A DNA stretch of 64,000 nt, from positions 8,596,765 to 8,660,764 of the forward strand of contig OX246745.1 of NCBI GenBank assembly GCA_945910005.1, read 5' to 3'. A program made the position numbers and the translations under genes. Source of the DNA: Isoperla grammatica. Taxonomy: Eukaryota > Arthropoda > Insecta > Plecoptera > Perlodidae. Below the pieces are notes generated by a model. It was not told the origin of the DNA. It made no database searches and worked only from the letters and a program-made list of their open reading frames with translations. Within the stretch, counting starts at the first letter, position 1. Every line of letters starts with the position of its first letter. Shown here piece by piece: positions 12,901-27,900 of this stretch.

Positions 12901-15900
12901 CTTTCTTGAGCTTTGTGCAGTGAAAAACTTGACTCAGCTTTTTTGAGTAGGCTAGGCTACTCACATCCCCAATAGTAATACTTTACATATTGTTAGGTAT
13001 TTTTACAAAACATAAATAATTACACTAATTCCTGAAATTACCATAACTCAGATCTTTCACATATTCAAGTTAGGTACCTAATAAATAAACATATGGACCT
13101 AGTTTAAGTAAAAAAACAAAAAAAAACTGGATCTTTCTTGGTGATCTTGTTCTTTTCATCCTTTTTGACATGTTCCTACTTAAATGTAACTTGAATTAAG
13201 TAAGATATATACTTCAGGCCTATGTAAGTATGTAGGCCCCTATATATTTTCCTGAAATAATATCACATATCTATAATTGAACTTTGATCTCTAGGCAGAC
13301 ACGCCTCGAGGTAGTTGGGCCAGTTTCAACTTGCGCAACTGTTTGTCCGACCCTCTTATTCCTTCTCTCCTGGAAAGGGTTCCGCCCGAAACGATTGATA
13401 TGTTGAACGATACGAGGCGCCAAGAAGAGAGACAACCGGCACTCTTCTCGTTGTATCCTCTACAGGATGAGGAGGAGATGATCGAACGGAGGATCCCTGC
13501 AGAGATACCCATCGAGCACCTGGGTCATCGTATCCTGGTCAAATGCCTTCAACTTAAGTAAGTTTTTTGTCCAAAGAGTGATTTGTGTGGAAAGGTTGAT
13601 GGCACCAATTTACCTCCTTATTTGCTTTGACAGCTTCATGATAGTTTATTCTTTATTTGTGTTTGTTTAAAATGCTATCGGTCTTTCCTTTACACACATC
13701 TGTACCGTAATTGCCATAATTGAACACTGCAGTGTTCCACGAAAATGCAGAAACGATACACTGCCAAACTGTACTATACAGGAGAAAAATTGTTTTTCGT
13801 AACAATTAGGCACATGTTCAATCACGAAATGTATGATAGGTGTATACTAATTCTATATTGGTATCGAATTATTTTTCTGTTATCAATATCGTTGGTCAGC
13901 CCCATTCATAATGTGTTGTGATGTGAATAATTGATTTGGGCCACATTACTTGAAGGTTTTTGAAGAGCACTTTCACTGTTTCTGTTCTTCCACTGCTATT
14001 TCAGCAAGTGTTGTAGGGTTGCTCTATTCACCAGCATTTTGTGGGGTATCCAATAAATAATAATCTAGCCTATATTGATAATAATTTTCACTTAGTAGGT
14101 ATTTCACTGACCTATTGGTAAGAAGTGTCGGGCTTTTTAAATCATGTAAAAACTAAAGGCCACTGTAGATAAACTAAATCTAAAGTAATATTAGCAAGAT
14201 GAACACAGCAACCCTTATGACCAACTAACCCTTCCAACCCTTAGCCTTTATGGGTGAAAAAGTCATTTAACGGTTTGCCAACATTATTCGTTAGATTAGA
14301 CTCATTAACATAAATTCAAATCAGCTTTCTTCCCACCTGTAACAAGCAAGGGCAGAACATTAAGACATATTATAACATTTATATCAACATTGCACTATAA
14401 GAAATTGATTTAAATCTTTTTGTTTTTTCAGGTTATCATTAGAAGTGGAACCCATATTCGCCTCTATGGCTCTTTATGATGCAAAGGAAAGGAAAAAGCT
14501 GTCAGAGAATTTTTATTTTGACATGAACCCAGAAGGTTTGAAGCGAATGTTGACCTCTCATATTCCGTACAGCGATTTGAGCACAATGAGCCGCTCTTGT
14601 ATCTTTGACATAACGTATCCGTCGTCGGATTTGTTTCTAGTCATCAAGTTGGAAAAAGTTTTGCAAGGAGACATTAATGACTGCTGTGAGCCATATTTAA
14701 AAGATGATAAGGTAACAAAATGTGTATTTTAACTGTGTGTTGAAAGCAATGGTGAAGCGTACTCAGTATGTAATTGTTTTTTTGCTAACTTATTGACTTT
14801 TATTTATTAGAATCAAGATAAAGTTAAGGCTAATGCAGTGGCTGCCTGTGAAAGGTTGGGAAAGTACCGTATGCCGTTTGCTTGGACAGCCATTTACCTA
14901 ATGAATATTGTGAATGGAGTAAATAGCATGGAGAGAGATTCTGGCTCTGACAAAGACAGCACTGGTTCCAACAGCTTAGGTAAGGCAAACAAATGTTCAC
15001 TTTTTTAGTTTTTCTTGTAGGCTATAGATATTTCTTCATATTTTGTGTTGGCTTAGCTGGTGTGATGTGTTATTCTCTCACACACAGTGACAGACAGATA
15101 GAACATGCACATGCACACTGTCTCATGTCTTCAAAATAATATTTACTTGACATCTCAGGCAAAACCATGTAGGCCTACCAAGAAATATAGGTTTCACTTT
15201 AGTGTAAAAAATGTGACAAGTTTAATAAAGGCATGGCTAATAACTTATGCATTTAATCCTCTAGACCGCAAGTCTAGCAGCAGCAGCTTCGAACAGTTTC
15301 GCAAACGGGCAAGCGATATGGGTTCCATGACACGTCGTGGCTCGCTGGAGAGGCGAACCAATCAAGACAAGCGTAGAAGCTGGTCACCTGAAGACTTTGG
15401 TTCAAGCCTTGATACATTCAGACCAGTAACCTTGACAATTCAGAGCTTCTTCAAACAGGTAACGTAATATGCACTTGTTAGTTGAATTGAAACCCAAGCC
15501 TACCTTTGTTTGGCTAAACTACCTCATGCTCTCATCCCACTCCAATTTTTCTATTACCGTTTCTCTCCCATCTTATGCTCTCTTAATTGGAAAAACATCT
15601 TTTATCGGTTTTTCAGGAAAGTGATCGCTTGCGAGACGAAGATTTGTACAAGTTTTTGCAAGATTTAAAACGACCATCTTCCGTCATGAAGAAATTAAAA
15701 TGCATTGCAGGAACATTGAAGTTGGACATTTCTCCTTGCCCTGAAGAACATAAGTACTCCCTTACACCAGAGCTAGTGAAACTTTTTCCATATCCAGGTA
15801 ATCACGCACGGGCATTATTAAACTAAATTGACCATTTTCCTTAACAGCGCTGCGGCGAGTTTTGGAAGCTCGCATATGACATAGTTAACATTGAAGACAT

Positions 15901-18900
15901 AGGCGAAAAACCACTTATCTCGCTCTAGCTACGAAAATAATTTTTTAGCGGGAGACTTATTTGAAAGCGTTTATGGGAATTACAATTCTACGTATTTTGA
16001 AAGTATTACGAAAAATCTACATGCAGCAATGAGGGAGTTATTGATCGTAAATGATCTTCTTGCGTGTGGCTGCTGCGCGAATCTCGCCTCTAAGGCGTGA
16101 CCTTCTGTCGTATACGCAGGCTGAGCCGTCGCTGGTGTGCGTAAGGTCTACTAGCGAGATTTGAGTGAGATGCACATTTCAAACGAACAAGCCGCGCCAA
16201 GAAACCGTTGTACAACTAGCAAATATGAAAATAGAACCACGCTCATTGGATCTGACAGATCGGCGCGTCAAGTTGACTTAAATGTGCAATATTAGGTTCG
16301 GGATTTGTAAATCATATACAAAGGAAGTGTAATTATTTATTATTTTTAAACTTCTCACAAACGTCTGGTAGGCTATGTATACAGCATTTGTTAAAAAATG
16401 AATTATACAAATAAGTGATAAACATATCGAGGCGGAATGTTAAATTCAGTGCTATATTACCAGTTTGTCATATTAAGAAATCAATCGTAAGAAAAAAATA
16501 CACTTGCTTGGTGATGTACACTATTCGCCGATCTATCAGATCCAATGAGCGTGTTGATAGGTTCTATTTTCATATTTGCTAGTTGTACAACGGTTTCTTG
16601 GCGCGGCTTGTTCGTTTGAAATGTGCATCTCACTCAAATCTCGCTAGTAGACCTTACGCACACCAGCGACGGCTCAGCCTGCGTATACGACAGAAGGTCA
16701 CGCCTTAGAGGCCAGATTCGCGCAGCAGCCACACGCAAGAAGATCATTTACGATCAATAACTCCCTCATTGCTGCATGTAGATTTTTCGTAATACTTTCA
16801 AAATACGTAGAATTGTAGTTCCTATAAACGCCTTCAAATAAGTCTCCCGCTAAAAAAATTATTTTCGTAGCTAGAGCGAGATAAGTGGGTTTTCGCCTAT
16901 GCCTTCAATGTTATCTATGTCATATGCGAGCTTCCAAAACTCGCCGCAGCGCTGTTGATGAAACTGGTCAATTCACGCTCCCGGTTTAATTGTCCGTAGT
17001 CTAGGGCTGGAGGCGTACAACGAATGCGATTTGTTATTTTACTTGATAAAACTCGAGGCTAAATAAATGGCGTGCAGGGGAAACAGCACAAGATCGACGT
17101 CGACGATTCAGTTGTCCTCGGTCTGAGGAAGGAGTAAGTAGCATACCGTACTCCGAAAATTCACGGGTTTTTAAATAGGGCCCAAGTGACCTTAGTTACA
17201 GTTTTATTTTCATGTACATAGTTGTTTTATCATTTTATTATGATTCCAACAGTTTCTGTCTGTATTAGATATGTGTGAAACTTCATTTTTGGGTATTAGT
17301 CTGTGGTAGGTAATTAGGTCACTCATAGGTACCTAATTAATAAAGCATTTTTGCGTAAGTCTACCTTTCATTAGTCTGATGTTTCGACGATCGATCCCTG
17401 CCTTATATATCTAAATAGTAAATACGTACAGTATATAATTGGAACTAAGAACATGAATGAACATGGTCCAGTGAGAGAAATGGTATAGAAGGATGATCCA
17501 GCTTACCTAAGAATGTAGATAGGTCACACTGTGAAACATAAAGATTAGTAAACATAGACAAATGAATAAATAATCTGAGACATTTGGTCGTGATCATTCA
17601 GCGTTCACGAGTAAAATACTACAGTATAAAGATTAATACAATAAACAATAAGATCGAATTAGCATGTAGAATAGCACATATGTATAAAAATATAGAATAC
17701 ACCACAACAAATATAGAAATAGCCTATATATTGTCGAGGCAAATTTTTATTACACTTGCTATGTTGTGTTACATTACCCTTAAAGCTGGATTAAGCTTTA
17801 AAAAAAAAACGTAATTATATTATTCTAAGTTTCTGTCTCCACCCTGCAAAGTGAAATCTAAAACAGGTGTTACTACTTTATTTTCAGATGATAAGGGGCG
17901 ACCTACCAAAGAAGTTCTAGAATTTCCAGCCAAAGAAATATTTGTACCTCACTACTTGTACCGAAATCTCATGTACATTTATCCGAAAGAACTGAACTTT
18001 GCAAGCCGTGCAGGTAAGCGCCACTTTATTACAAGTTGTGTTTGTTTTATTGCACGTCATTCTCGAAGTGTGCGCGCGGGAATTGCGCTTTGGACTTGTG
18101 GTTAACTAGATACTGTATCATGATTTACAGGTTCTGCACGAAACATTACGGTGAAAGTGCAATTAATGTGTGGAGAAGAAGAGCACCATGCAATGCCTTT
18201 GATATTTGGCAAATCTTCGTGTTCAGAGTTTACATCCGAAGCGTATACCACTGTCATCTACCACAATAAGTAAGTTCATTAACAGTATCAAATTTCTACG
18301 TTGGCATTCAAGATTATTGAGTAGGCCGACACCATTTTCTAATGTTGCCAAATAGATATTTGAAAATTAGGAATGGTCTAATATTTAATTTTCCAACTAT
18401 CATCTAAACTCTTTTATAAGACCACAGTTGATCTTGTTTGGAACTATTTTGCCTAGTGCGTGACCTATATTATTGCTACACATCCCATGTCTAGACATTG
18501 CTCTTGATTAGATTCATGTTCTTGTCTTACAGGTGTCCTAACTTTCATGATGAAATGAAAGTGAAACTTCCAGCTAATTTGGGGAATCAACACCATCTCT
18601 TGTTTACCTTTTATCACATCAGCTGTCAGCGTAAAGTTGAACACCCCACAGTGGAAACCATTGTCGGTTACACGGTAAGTCATGGTGATGTTTTAAAAGC
18701 TGCTTTAGTGTTTCTGCAGTCAGTATAATGATTTGGAATTATTACAACTACGTAAACTGAAAATGTAGGCTTGCACAGATGGACATGCAGCCTAAACATG
18801 TTCTTAATTAAGCGAGCGTTTCAATTCTACTTTTATGACACATGTTCAGTTTTGTTTTTGTTTTTATGTATCTCGATTCCGGTTGTTGAATGGAGAGTTG

Positions 18901-21900
18901 GATCAAGCTGAAATTTGGACCATCCTCAAGCTTTGATGTGGATTGAATGCCTTTAGTTTTGTGGCAAAATCAGTCAAGAAGTTACAACACAGTTTCTCTA
19001 AATATTTCGTCTTAATTTCTCGCCAAATTTATTAGGCATAGGCCTAGTTATAATTAAATTAAGTAGAATTAACATTTGCTGAAACCCGGATTTATCTCAA
19101 TGCTATGTCTATTGTCGAGACTTTCTAGGTCCTAGAAGCAAGTGAAGCGAGTGTCAAGTGGCAATCTCTGCTCGGTCTTGTCAGAAAGTTTCAGACACAT
19201 CCTTAGTAGGGGGCCGTCCATAAATGATGTCACACTATTTGGGGGGGGGGGGGGGGGGCGGCGGTCTTCAACTTGTGACAATATGTGACCGGGGGGGGAG
19301 AGGTCTTTCTGTGACATCCATGCATGCACTGCATATAATGCCATTTTTTTAGTGCAGATTCTTTTTCAGTATTTTACATTTTTCAAATAATCTCGTAATT
19401 TCACGCATTTCCAAAACTGGTGTTTAGCCACTAGAATGCGCCACCTGCTGAGTTTTGCCATGGACAAATGACCAGTAACCAGCAGCTGTGCAAATGTAAA
19501 AATTAAAGAAAATACAAATATTTGATCTCGATGTGACTGATTTTGTCCTAGATTTTTTTTTATGTTGGCATGTCGGGGGGGGGGGGGCAGTAAATTATTT
19601 TTGTGTGACATCATTAAAGGGGGGGGGGGGGGGTGTCACACTTGTTGTGACTAACTGTGACAAGGGGGGGGGGGTCTTATTTGGTCAAAAATTGTGTGAC
19701 ATCATTTATAGACATACTGTATAGGCCTACATAGTGGGAATGGATTGTCCACTTGTTTTGTCTGCCCTTCAGTGGTTGCCAGTGTTTGGAGATGGGCGAT
19801 TGCAGACCGGGGAGTTCTGCCTGCCAGTGATGGTGGAGCACCCTCCACCCAACTACTCTTACATCCGACCCGATGTTCTCTTGCCCGGCACCAAATGGGT
19901 GGACAACCACAAGAGTATCTTTGTTGTGACCTTGGAGGCCATGACATCGGTGCACATGCAGGTACGAAAGCATCGTTGCTGTGGAAAACGCTAGATTTGG
20001 TAGTGATCGTTTTTAGGGAATCTTTCACCACCTCCATTCTCACATTTATATTCTCTCAGATTTTTCTTTTAATATAAAGTGCTATTTTCAGTATTATTTA
20101 CAGCTCTATATAATATGGACTCTGACCTATGTATGCTCAGTTATCAGTATGCATGTCTTCAAACGTGGGTAATTGCATAAAATACTCTTTATTAGGTTTT
20201 CAAGTAATTAAGTAAGTCCATATTATATAAAAACATTCATAAAACTAAGGATGGAGGAGGATGTTAACAACGTCAATCGAGCTTCTCAAAACAAAATGTG
20301 GTAAATTATCTGTAAACCCCAAGTCCAAAAGCCGAGGAGGACTCATTCGGTGGGGCATGTTCAACTCTTCACCATTATGCTACCAATTATTATTTCTATG
20401 CAACAAGATAATGTACCAAAAATGCATGGGAGTCAACTTGACAGTGCACTAGAGCTGCTGTAAATTTACTGTTATGTTTAATTCTTACTTAACCTAAATA
20501 ATTGGTTTATAATGTGAGGAAAGGATCCAACAACTTACCTTTGTGTAAGATGACGGATTTGTGAGTTTGAAGTACCAGTACACAAAAAAAACATAATATG
20601 TACAAATATAAGGAGACATTTCGACCGAGGTCTTGTTCACTCTAGAGAAGAATAATAATAAATAATAGGCAACACTGCGTGACGTCACGGGGGGGCCCAC
20701 CAATGAAAGTGTCGTGAGCCAACTTCCAAAAGTGGGTTTGCCATTTGCCTTTTAGTCCGTGTGACAGCATGACTCTTGCGTTGTGTTGAGGCTTAAAGTC
20801 GATCCATTGAAACTTCACTTAGGACCTATAATGATATTTGGCTGAAATTCACAACATACACTATCGTAAGTGTGTTTTTCAATTATCTAAGAAAAAAAAC
20901 GGGGGTTACCGGCCTACTTTTTGAGTTATTTTGACTTAACGATGTATACATTACCCAACCTAAATAATTGTTTCATTGAAAAACTGCTGTGGCCTACTTC
21001 AGCAGTTTTTGCCTCCTATCTCATACTGAATTGAGTTATTTTTTGCCCTAAATTTTAGGACCAATATCTTGACAAGTTCATATACCTCTGCACGGTACTG
21101 GAAAATGGCCACATACCCCCTCGCATTGGAGAAGCCAAGATAGAAAACGAATTAAAATCGAGGTAAGTTGTTTAAGTTGAGTTTCTTATCTGAAATTTTT
21201 TATTTGATATATATCTTAACCGCCAGTTGTTTCACTGATTCAACTAAAGTTAACAGACACCTAAACTCATGCTGTCATATTACGTTCTTATATTTCACCG
21301 CCAGTTGTGTGTCGCTGTTTCAACTAAAGTAAACAGACACCCACACTCATGCTGTCATATTACATTCTTATACTTAACCGCCAGTTGCGTCACGCTGATC
21401 AACTAAAGTAAACAGATACCTTCACTTATGCTGTCATATTACATTCTTTTACTTAACCGCCAGTGGTGTGTCGCTGTTGCAACTAAAGTAAACAGACACC
21501 TTCACTCATGCTGTCATATTACTTTCTTATTAACTGCCAGTTGTGTGTCGCTGGTTTAACTAAAGTAAACAGATTCCTAAACTCATGCTGTCATATAACA
21601 TTCTTATACTTAACCGCCAGTTGCGTCACGCTGATTCAACCAAAGTAAACAGATACCTACACTCATGCTGTCATATAGCATTCTTATATATAGCCGCCAG
21701 TTGTGTAACGCCGATTCAACTAAAGTAAACAGACACCTACACTCATGCTGTCATATAACATTCTTATACTTAACCGCCAGTTGCGTCACGCTGATTCAAC
21801 CAAAGTAAACAGATACCTACACTCATGCTGTCATATAACATTCTTATATATAGCCGCCAGTTGTGTAACGCCGATTCAACTAAAGTAAACAGACACCTAC

Positions 21901-24900
21901 ACTCATGCTGTCATATTACGTTCTTATACTAAACCGCCAGTTGTGTGTCGCTGTTTTAACGAAACAAACAGACACCTACACTTTTGCTGTCATACAACAT
22001 TCTAAGACTTTGCCGCCTGTTGCGTCACGCTGATTCAACTAAAGTAAACAGACACCTACACTCATGCTGTCATATAACATTCTTATACTTAACCGCCAGT
22101 TGCGTCACGCTGATTCAACCAAAGTAAACAGATACCTACACTCATGCTGTCATATAGCATTCTTATATATAGCCGCCAGTTGTGTAACGCCGATTCAACT
22201 AAAGTAAACAGACACCTACACTCATGCTGTCATATAACATTCTTATACTTAACCGCCAGTTGCGTCACGCTGATTCAACCAAAGTAAACAGATACCTACA
22301 CTCATGCTGTCATATAACATTCTTATATATAGCCGCCAGTTGTGTAACGCCGATTCAACTAAAGTAAACAGACACCTACACTCATGCTGTCATATTACGT
22401 TCTTATACTAAACCGCCAGTTGTGTGTCGCTGTTTTAACGAAACAAACAGACACCTACACTTTTGCTGTCATACAACATTCTAAGACTTTGCCGCCTGTT
22501 GCGTCACGCTGATTCAACTAAAGTAAACAGACACCTACACTCATGCTGTCATATTACATTCTTATACTTAACCGCCAGTTGTTTGTCGCTGATTCAACTA
22601 AAGTAAATAGACACCTACACTCATGCTGTCATATTTCATTCTTATATTTAACTGCCAGTTGTGTGTCTTTGTTTCAACTAAAGTTAACAGACACCTACAC
22701 TCATGCTGTCATATTTCATTCTTATACTAAACCGCCAGTTGTGTCACGCTGATTCAACTAAAGTAAACATCTACCTACACTTATTATGTCATATATTATT
22801 CTTATACTTAACCGCCAGTTGCGTCAGGCTTATTGAACTAAAGTAAACAGATACCTTCACTCATGCTGTCATATTAAATTCTTATACTTAACCGCCAGTT
22901 GCGTTACGCTGATTCAACTAAAGTAAACAGATTCTTACACTCATGCTGTCATATAACATTCTTATACTTAACCCAACCGCCAGTTGCGTCACGCTGATTC
23001 AACCAAAGTAAACAGATACCTACACTCATGCTGGTGCTGTCATATAACATTCTTATATATAGCCGCCAGTTGTTAAACGCTGATTCAACTAAAGTAAACA
23101 GACACCTACACTCATGCTGTCATATTACATTCTTATACTTAACCGCCAGTTGTGTGTCGCTGTTTCAACTAAAGTAAACAGACACCTACACTAATACTGT
23201 CATATAACATTCTTAGACTTAACCGCGTGTTGCGTCACGCTGATCCAACTAAAGTAAACAGACACCTACACTTATGCTTTCATATTACATTCTTATACTT
23301 AACCGCCAGTTGTTTCACGCTGATTAAACTAAAGTTAAAAGACACCTACACTCATGCTGTCATATAACATTCTTATACTTAACCCCCAGTTGTGTGTCGC
23401 TGATTCAACTTAAGTAAACAGACACCTCCACTCATGCTGTCATATAACATTCTTATTTTTAACCGCCAGTTGTGTGTCTTTGTTTTAACTAAAGTAAACA
23501 GACACCTACACTCATGCTGTCATATTACATTCTTATACTTAACCGCCACTTGTGTCACGCTGATTCAACTAAAGTTAACAGATACCTACACTCTTGCTGT
23601 CATATAACATTCTTATACTTAACCGCCAGTTGCGTCACGCTGATTAAACTAAAGTAAACAGACACCTACACTCATGCTGTCATATTTCATTCTTATACTT
23701 AACCGCCAGTTGCGTCACGCTGATTCAACTAAAGTAAACAGACACCTACACTCATGCTGTCATATTTCATTCTTAGACTTAACCGCCAGTTGCGTCACGC
23801 TGATTCAACTAAAGTAAACAGATACCTACACTCATGCTGTCAAATAACATTTTTATTCTTAACCGCCAGTTGTGTCTCTTTGTTTCAACTAAAGTAAACA
23901 GACACCTAAACTCGTGCTGTCATATAACATTCTTATACTTAACCGCCAGGTGTGTGTCGCTGTTTCAACTAAAGTTTACAGACACCTACACTCATGCTGT
24001 CATGTAACATTCTTATACTTAACCGCCAGTTGTTTGTCGATGATTCAACTAAAGTTTACAGACACCTACACTCATGCTGTCATATTTCATTCTTATATTT
24101 AACTGCAAGTTGTGTGTCTTTGTTTCAACTAAAGTTAACAGACACCTACACTCATGCTGTCATATTTCATTCTTATATTTAACTGCAAGTTGTGTGTCTT
24201 TGTTTCAACTTAAGTTAACAGACACCTACACTCATGCTGTCATATTTCATTCTTATACTTAACCGCCAGTTGTTTCTCTAATTCAACTTAAGTTAACAGA
24301 CACCTAAACTCATGCTGTCATATTACGTTCTTATACTTCACCGCCAGTTGTGTGTCGCTGTTTCAACTAAAGTAAACAGATTCCTACACTCATGCTGTCA
24401 TATAACATTCTTATACTTAACCGCCAGTTGCGTCACGCTGATTCAACCAAAGTAAACATATACCTACACTCATGCTGTCATATAACATTCTTATATATAG
24501 CCGCCAGTTGTGTTACGCTGATTCAACTAAAGTAAACAGACACCTACACTCATGCTGTCATATAACATTCTTATACTTTACCGTCAGTTGTGTGTTGCTG
24601 TTTCAACTAAAGTAAACAGATACCTACACTTTTGCTGTCATACAACATTCTTAGACTTAACCGCCTGTTGCGTCACGCTGATTCAACTAAAGTAAACAGA
24701 CACCTACACTCATGCTGTCATATTACATTCTTATACTTAACCGCCAGTTGTTTCGCTGATTCAACTAAAGTTAACAGACACCCTCACTCATGGTGTCATA
24801 TTACGTTCTTATACTTCACCCCCAGTTGTGTGTCGCTGATTCAACTTAAGTAAACAGACACCTCCACTCATGCTGTCATATAACATTCTTATTTTTAACC

Positions 24901-27900
24901 GCCAGTTGTGTGTCTTTGTTTTAACTAAAGTAAACAGACACCTACACTCATGCTGTCATATTACATTCTTATACTTAACCGCCACTTGTGTCACGCTGAT
25001 TCAACTAAAGTTAACAGATACCTACACTCTTGCTGTCATATAACATTCTTATACTTAACCGCCAGTTGCGTCACGCTGATTAAACTAAAGTAAACAGACA
25101 CCTACACTCATGCTGTCATATTTCATTCTTATACTTAACCGCCAGTTGCGTCACGCTGATTCAACTAAAGTAAACAGACACCTACACTCATGCTGTCATA
25201 TTTCATTCTTAGACTTAACCGCCAGTTGCGTCACGCTGATTCAACTAAAGTAAACAGATACCTACACTCATGCTGTCAAATAACATTTTTATTCTTAACC
25301 GCCAGTTGTGTCTCTTTGTTTCAACTAAAGTAAACAGACACCTAAACTCGTGCTGTCATATAACATTCTTATACTTAACCGCCAGGTGTGTGTCGCTGTT
25401 TCAACTAAAGTTTACAGACACCTACACTCATGCTGTCATGTAACATTCTTATACTTAACCGCCAGTTGTTTGTCGATGATTCAACTAAAGTTTACAGACA
25501 CCTACACTCATGCTGTCATATTTCATTCTTATATTTAACTGCAAGTTGTGTGTCTTTGTTTCAACTAAAGTTAACAGACACCTACACTCATGCTGTCATA
25601 TTTCATTCTTATATTTAACTGCAAGTTGTGTGTCTTTGTTTCAACTTAAGTTAACAGACACCTACACTCATGCTGTCATATTTCATTCTTATACTTAACC
25701 GCCAGTTGTTTCGCTAATTCAACTTAAGTTAACAGACACCTAAACTCATGCTGTCATATTACGTTCTTATACTTCACCGCCAGTTGTGTGTCGCTGTTTC
25801 AACTAAAGTAAACAGATTCCTACACTCATGCTGTCATATAACATTCTTATACTTAACCGCCAGTTGCGTCACGCTGATTCAACCAAAGTAAACATATACC
25901 TACACTCATGCTGTCATATAACATTCTTATATATAGCCGCCAGTTGTGTTACGCTGATTCAACTAAAGTAAACAGACACCTACACTCATGCTGTCATATA
26001 ACATTCTTATACTTTACCGTCAGTTGTGTGTTGCTGTTTCAACTAAAGTAAACAGATACCTACACTTTTGCTGTCATACAACATTCTTAGACTTAACCGC
26101 CTGTTGCGTCACGCTGATTCAACTAAAGTAAACAGACACCTACACTCATGCTGTCATATTACATTCTTATACTTAACCGCCAGTTGTTTCGCTGATTCAA
26201 CTAAAGTTAACAGACACCTACACTCTTGCTGTCATATAACATTATTTTACTTAACTGCCAGTTGTTTGTCGCTGTTTCAACTAAAGTAAACAGACACCTA
26301 CACTCATGCAGTTTTTTTTACATTGTTATACTTAACTGCCAGTAGCGTTACTCTGATTCAACTGAAGTAAACAGACACCTACACTCATGCTGTCATATAA
26401 CATTCTTATACTAAACCGCCAGTTGCGTCACGCTGATTCAACTAAAGAAAACAGACACCTACACTCATGCTGTCATATTACATTCTTATACTTTACCGCC
26501 AGTTGTGTGTCGCTGTTTTAACTAAAGTAAACAGACACCTACACTTTTGCTGTCATACAACATTCTTAGACTTCACCGCCTGTTGCGTCACGCTGATTCA
26601 ACTAAAGTAAACAGACACCTACACTCATGCTGTCATATTACATTCTTATACTTAACCGCCAGTTGTTTCGCTGATTCAACTAAAGTTAACAGACACCTAC
26701 ACTCTTGCTGTCATATAACATTCTTTTACTTAACTGCCAGTTGTGTGTCGCTGTTTGAACTAAATTGAGCAGACACCTACACTCATGCTGTTTTTTACAT
26801 TGTTATACTTAACCGCCAGTTGCGTTTCTCTGATTTAACTGAAGTAAACAGACACCTACACTCATGCTGTCATATTTCATTCTTATATTTAACTGCCAGT
26901 TGTGTGTCGCTGATTCAATTAAAGTAAGCAGACACCTACACTCATGCTGTCATATAACATTCTTATACTTAACCGCCAGTTGTTTGTCGCTGTATCAACT
27001 AAAGTAAACAGACACCAACACTCATGCTGTCATATTTCATTCTTATATTTAACTGCCAGTTGGGTGTCGCTGATTCAACTAAAGTAAACAGACACCTACA
27101 CTCATGCTGTCATATTTCATTCTTATATTTAACTGCCAGTTGTGTGTCGCTGATTCAATTAAAGTAAGCAGACACCTACACTCATGCTGTCATATAACAT
27201 TCTTATACTTAACCGCCAGTTGTTTGTCGCTGTATCAACTAAAGTAAACAGACACCAACACTCATGCTGTCATATTTCATTCTTATATTTAACTGCCAGT
27301 TGGGTGTCGCTGATTCAACTAAAGTAAACAGACACCTACACTCATGCTGTCATATCTCATTCTTATACTTTATATCAAACAACCTTATCCAACATTCGTC
27401 GGGTCGGGGGGTGACAAGTCACCAGTTTCTCGGACTATCTTCTAGTGCTTGCTAGCTCAGCACCTCATCTTCTTCGTTTTCTTCTATAACCGCTGTTTCT
27501 AATAATTCTCTCCACTTCTTTCTGTCTTCCCAGCGTCTTTCTTCATTAACCCTATCCCATGATTCCCCTCCTTCTTCGATGCTTTGCTTTATTTGGTCCC
27601 TCCATCTATCTCTTGGCCGGCCTACTCTTCGTACTTCCCCACATGTTTGTTCAAATTCTCTTCTTGGGATTCTGTCTTCCTTCATTCTTTTCATATGTCC
27701 ATACCACCTAAGTCTTTCTCTTCCTATTTTGTCTTGTAGAGTTTCCACTCCTAATTTGTGTCTTATTGTTTTGCTTCGTACCTTGTCCAGGTACCTTGTC
27801 CATCGTACCTTGATATCTATCTAAGTATGTTATTCTTCTACATAATTTAAAAAACAATATTCATAATATCTAGTTTTTCTTTTGTCCATCAGTATACCCT

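Noticed and set aside
19734..20077. Alternative frames around DOCK exon 13
   Set aside because: Only the [15 protein letters not shown] frame matches the family and splices in phase.
21210..27372. CRISPR-like array or tandem small genes
   Set aside because: The 80-bp units are contiguous satellite monomers without unique spacers. The 62-73-residue frames ([16 protein letters not shown]) recur only because of the period.
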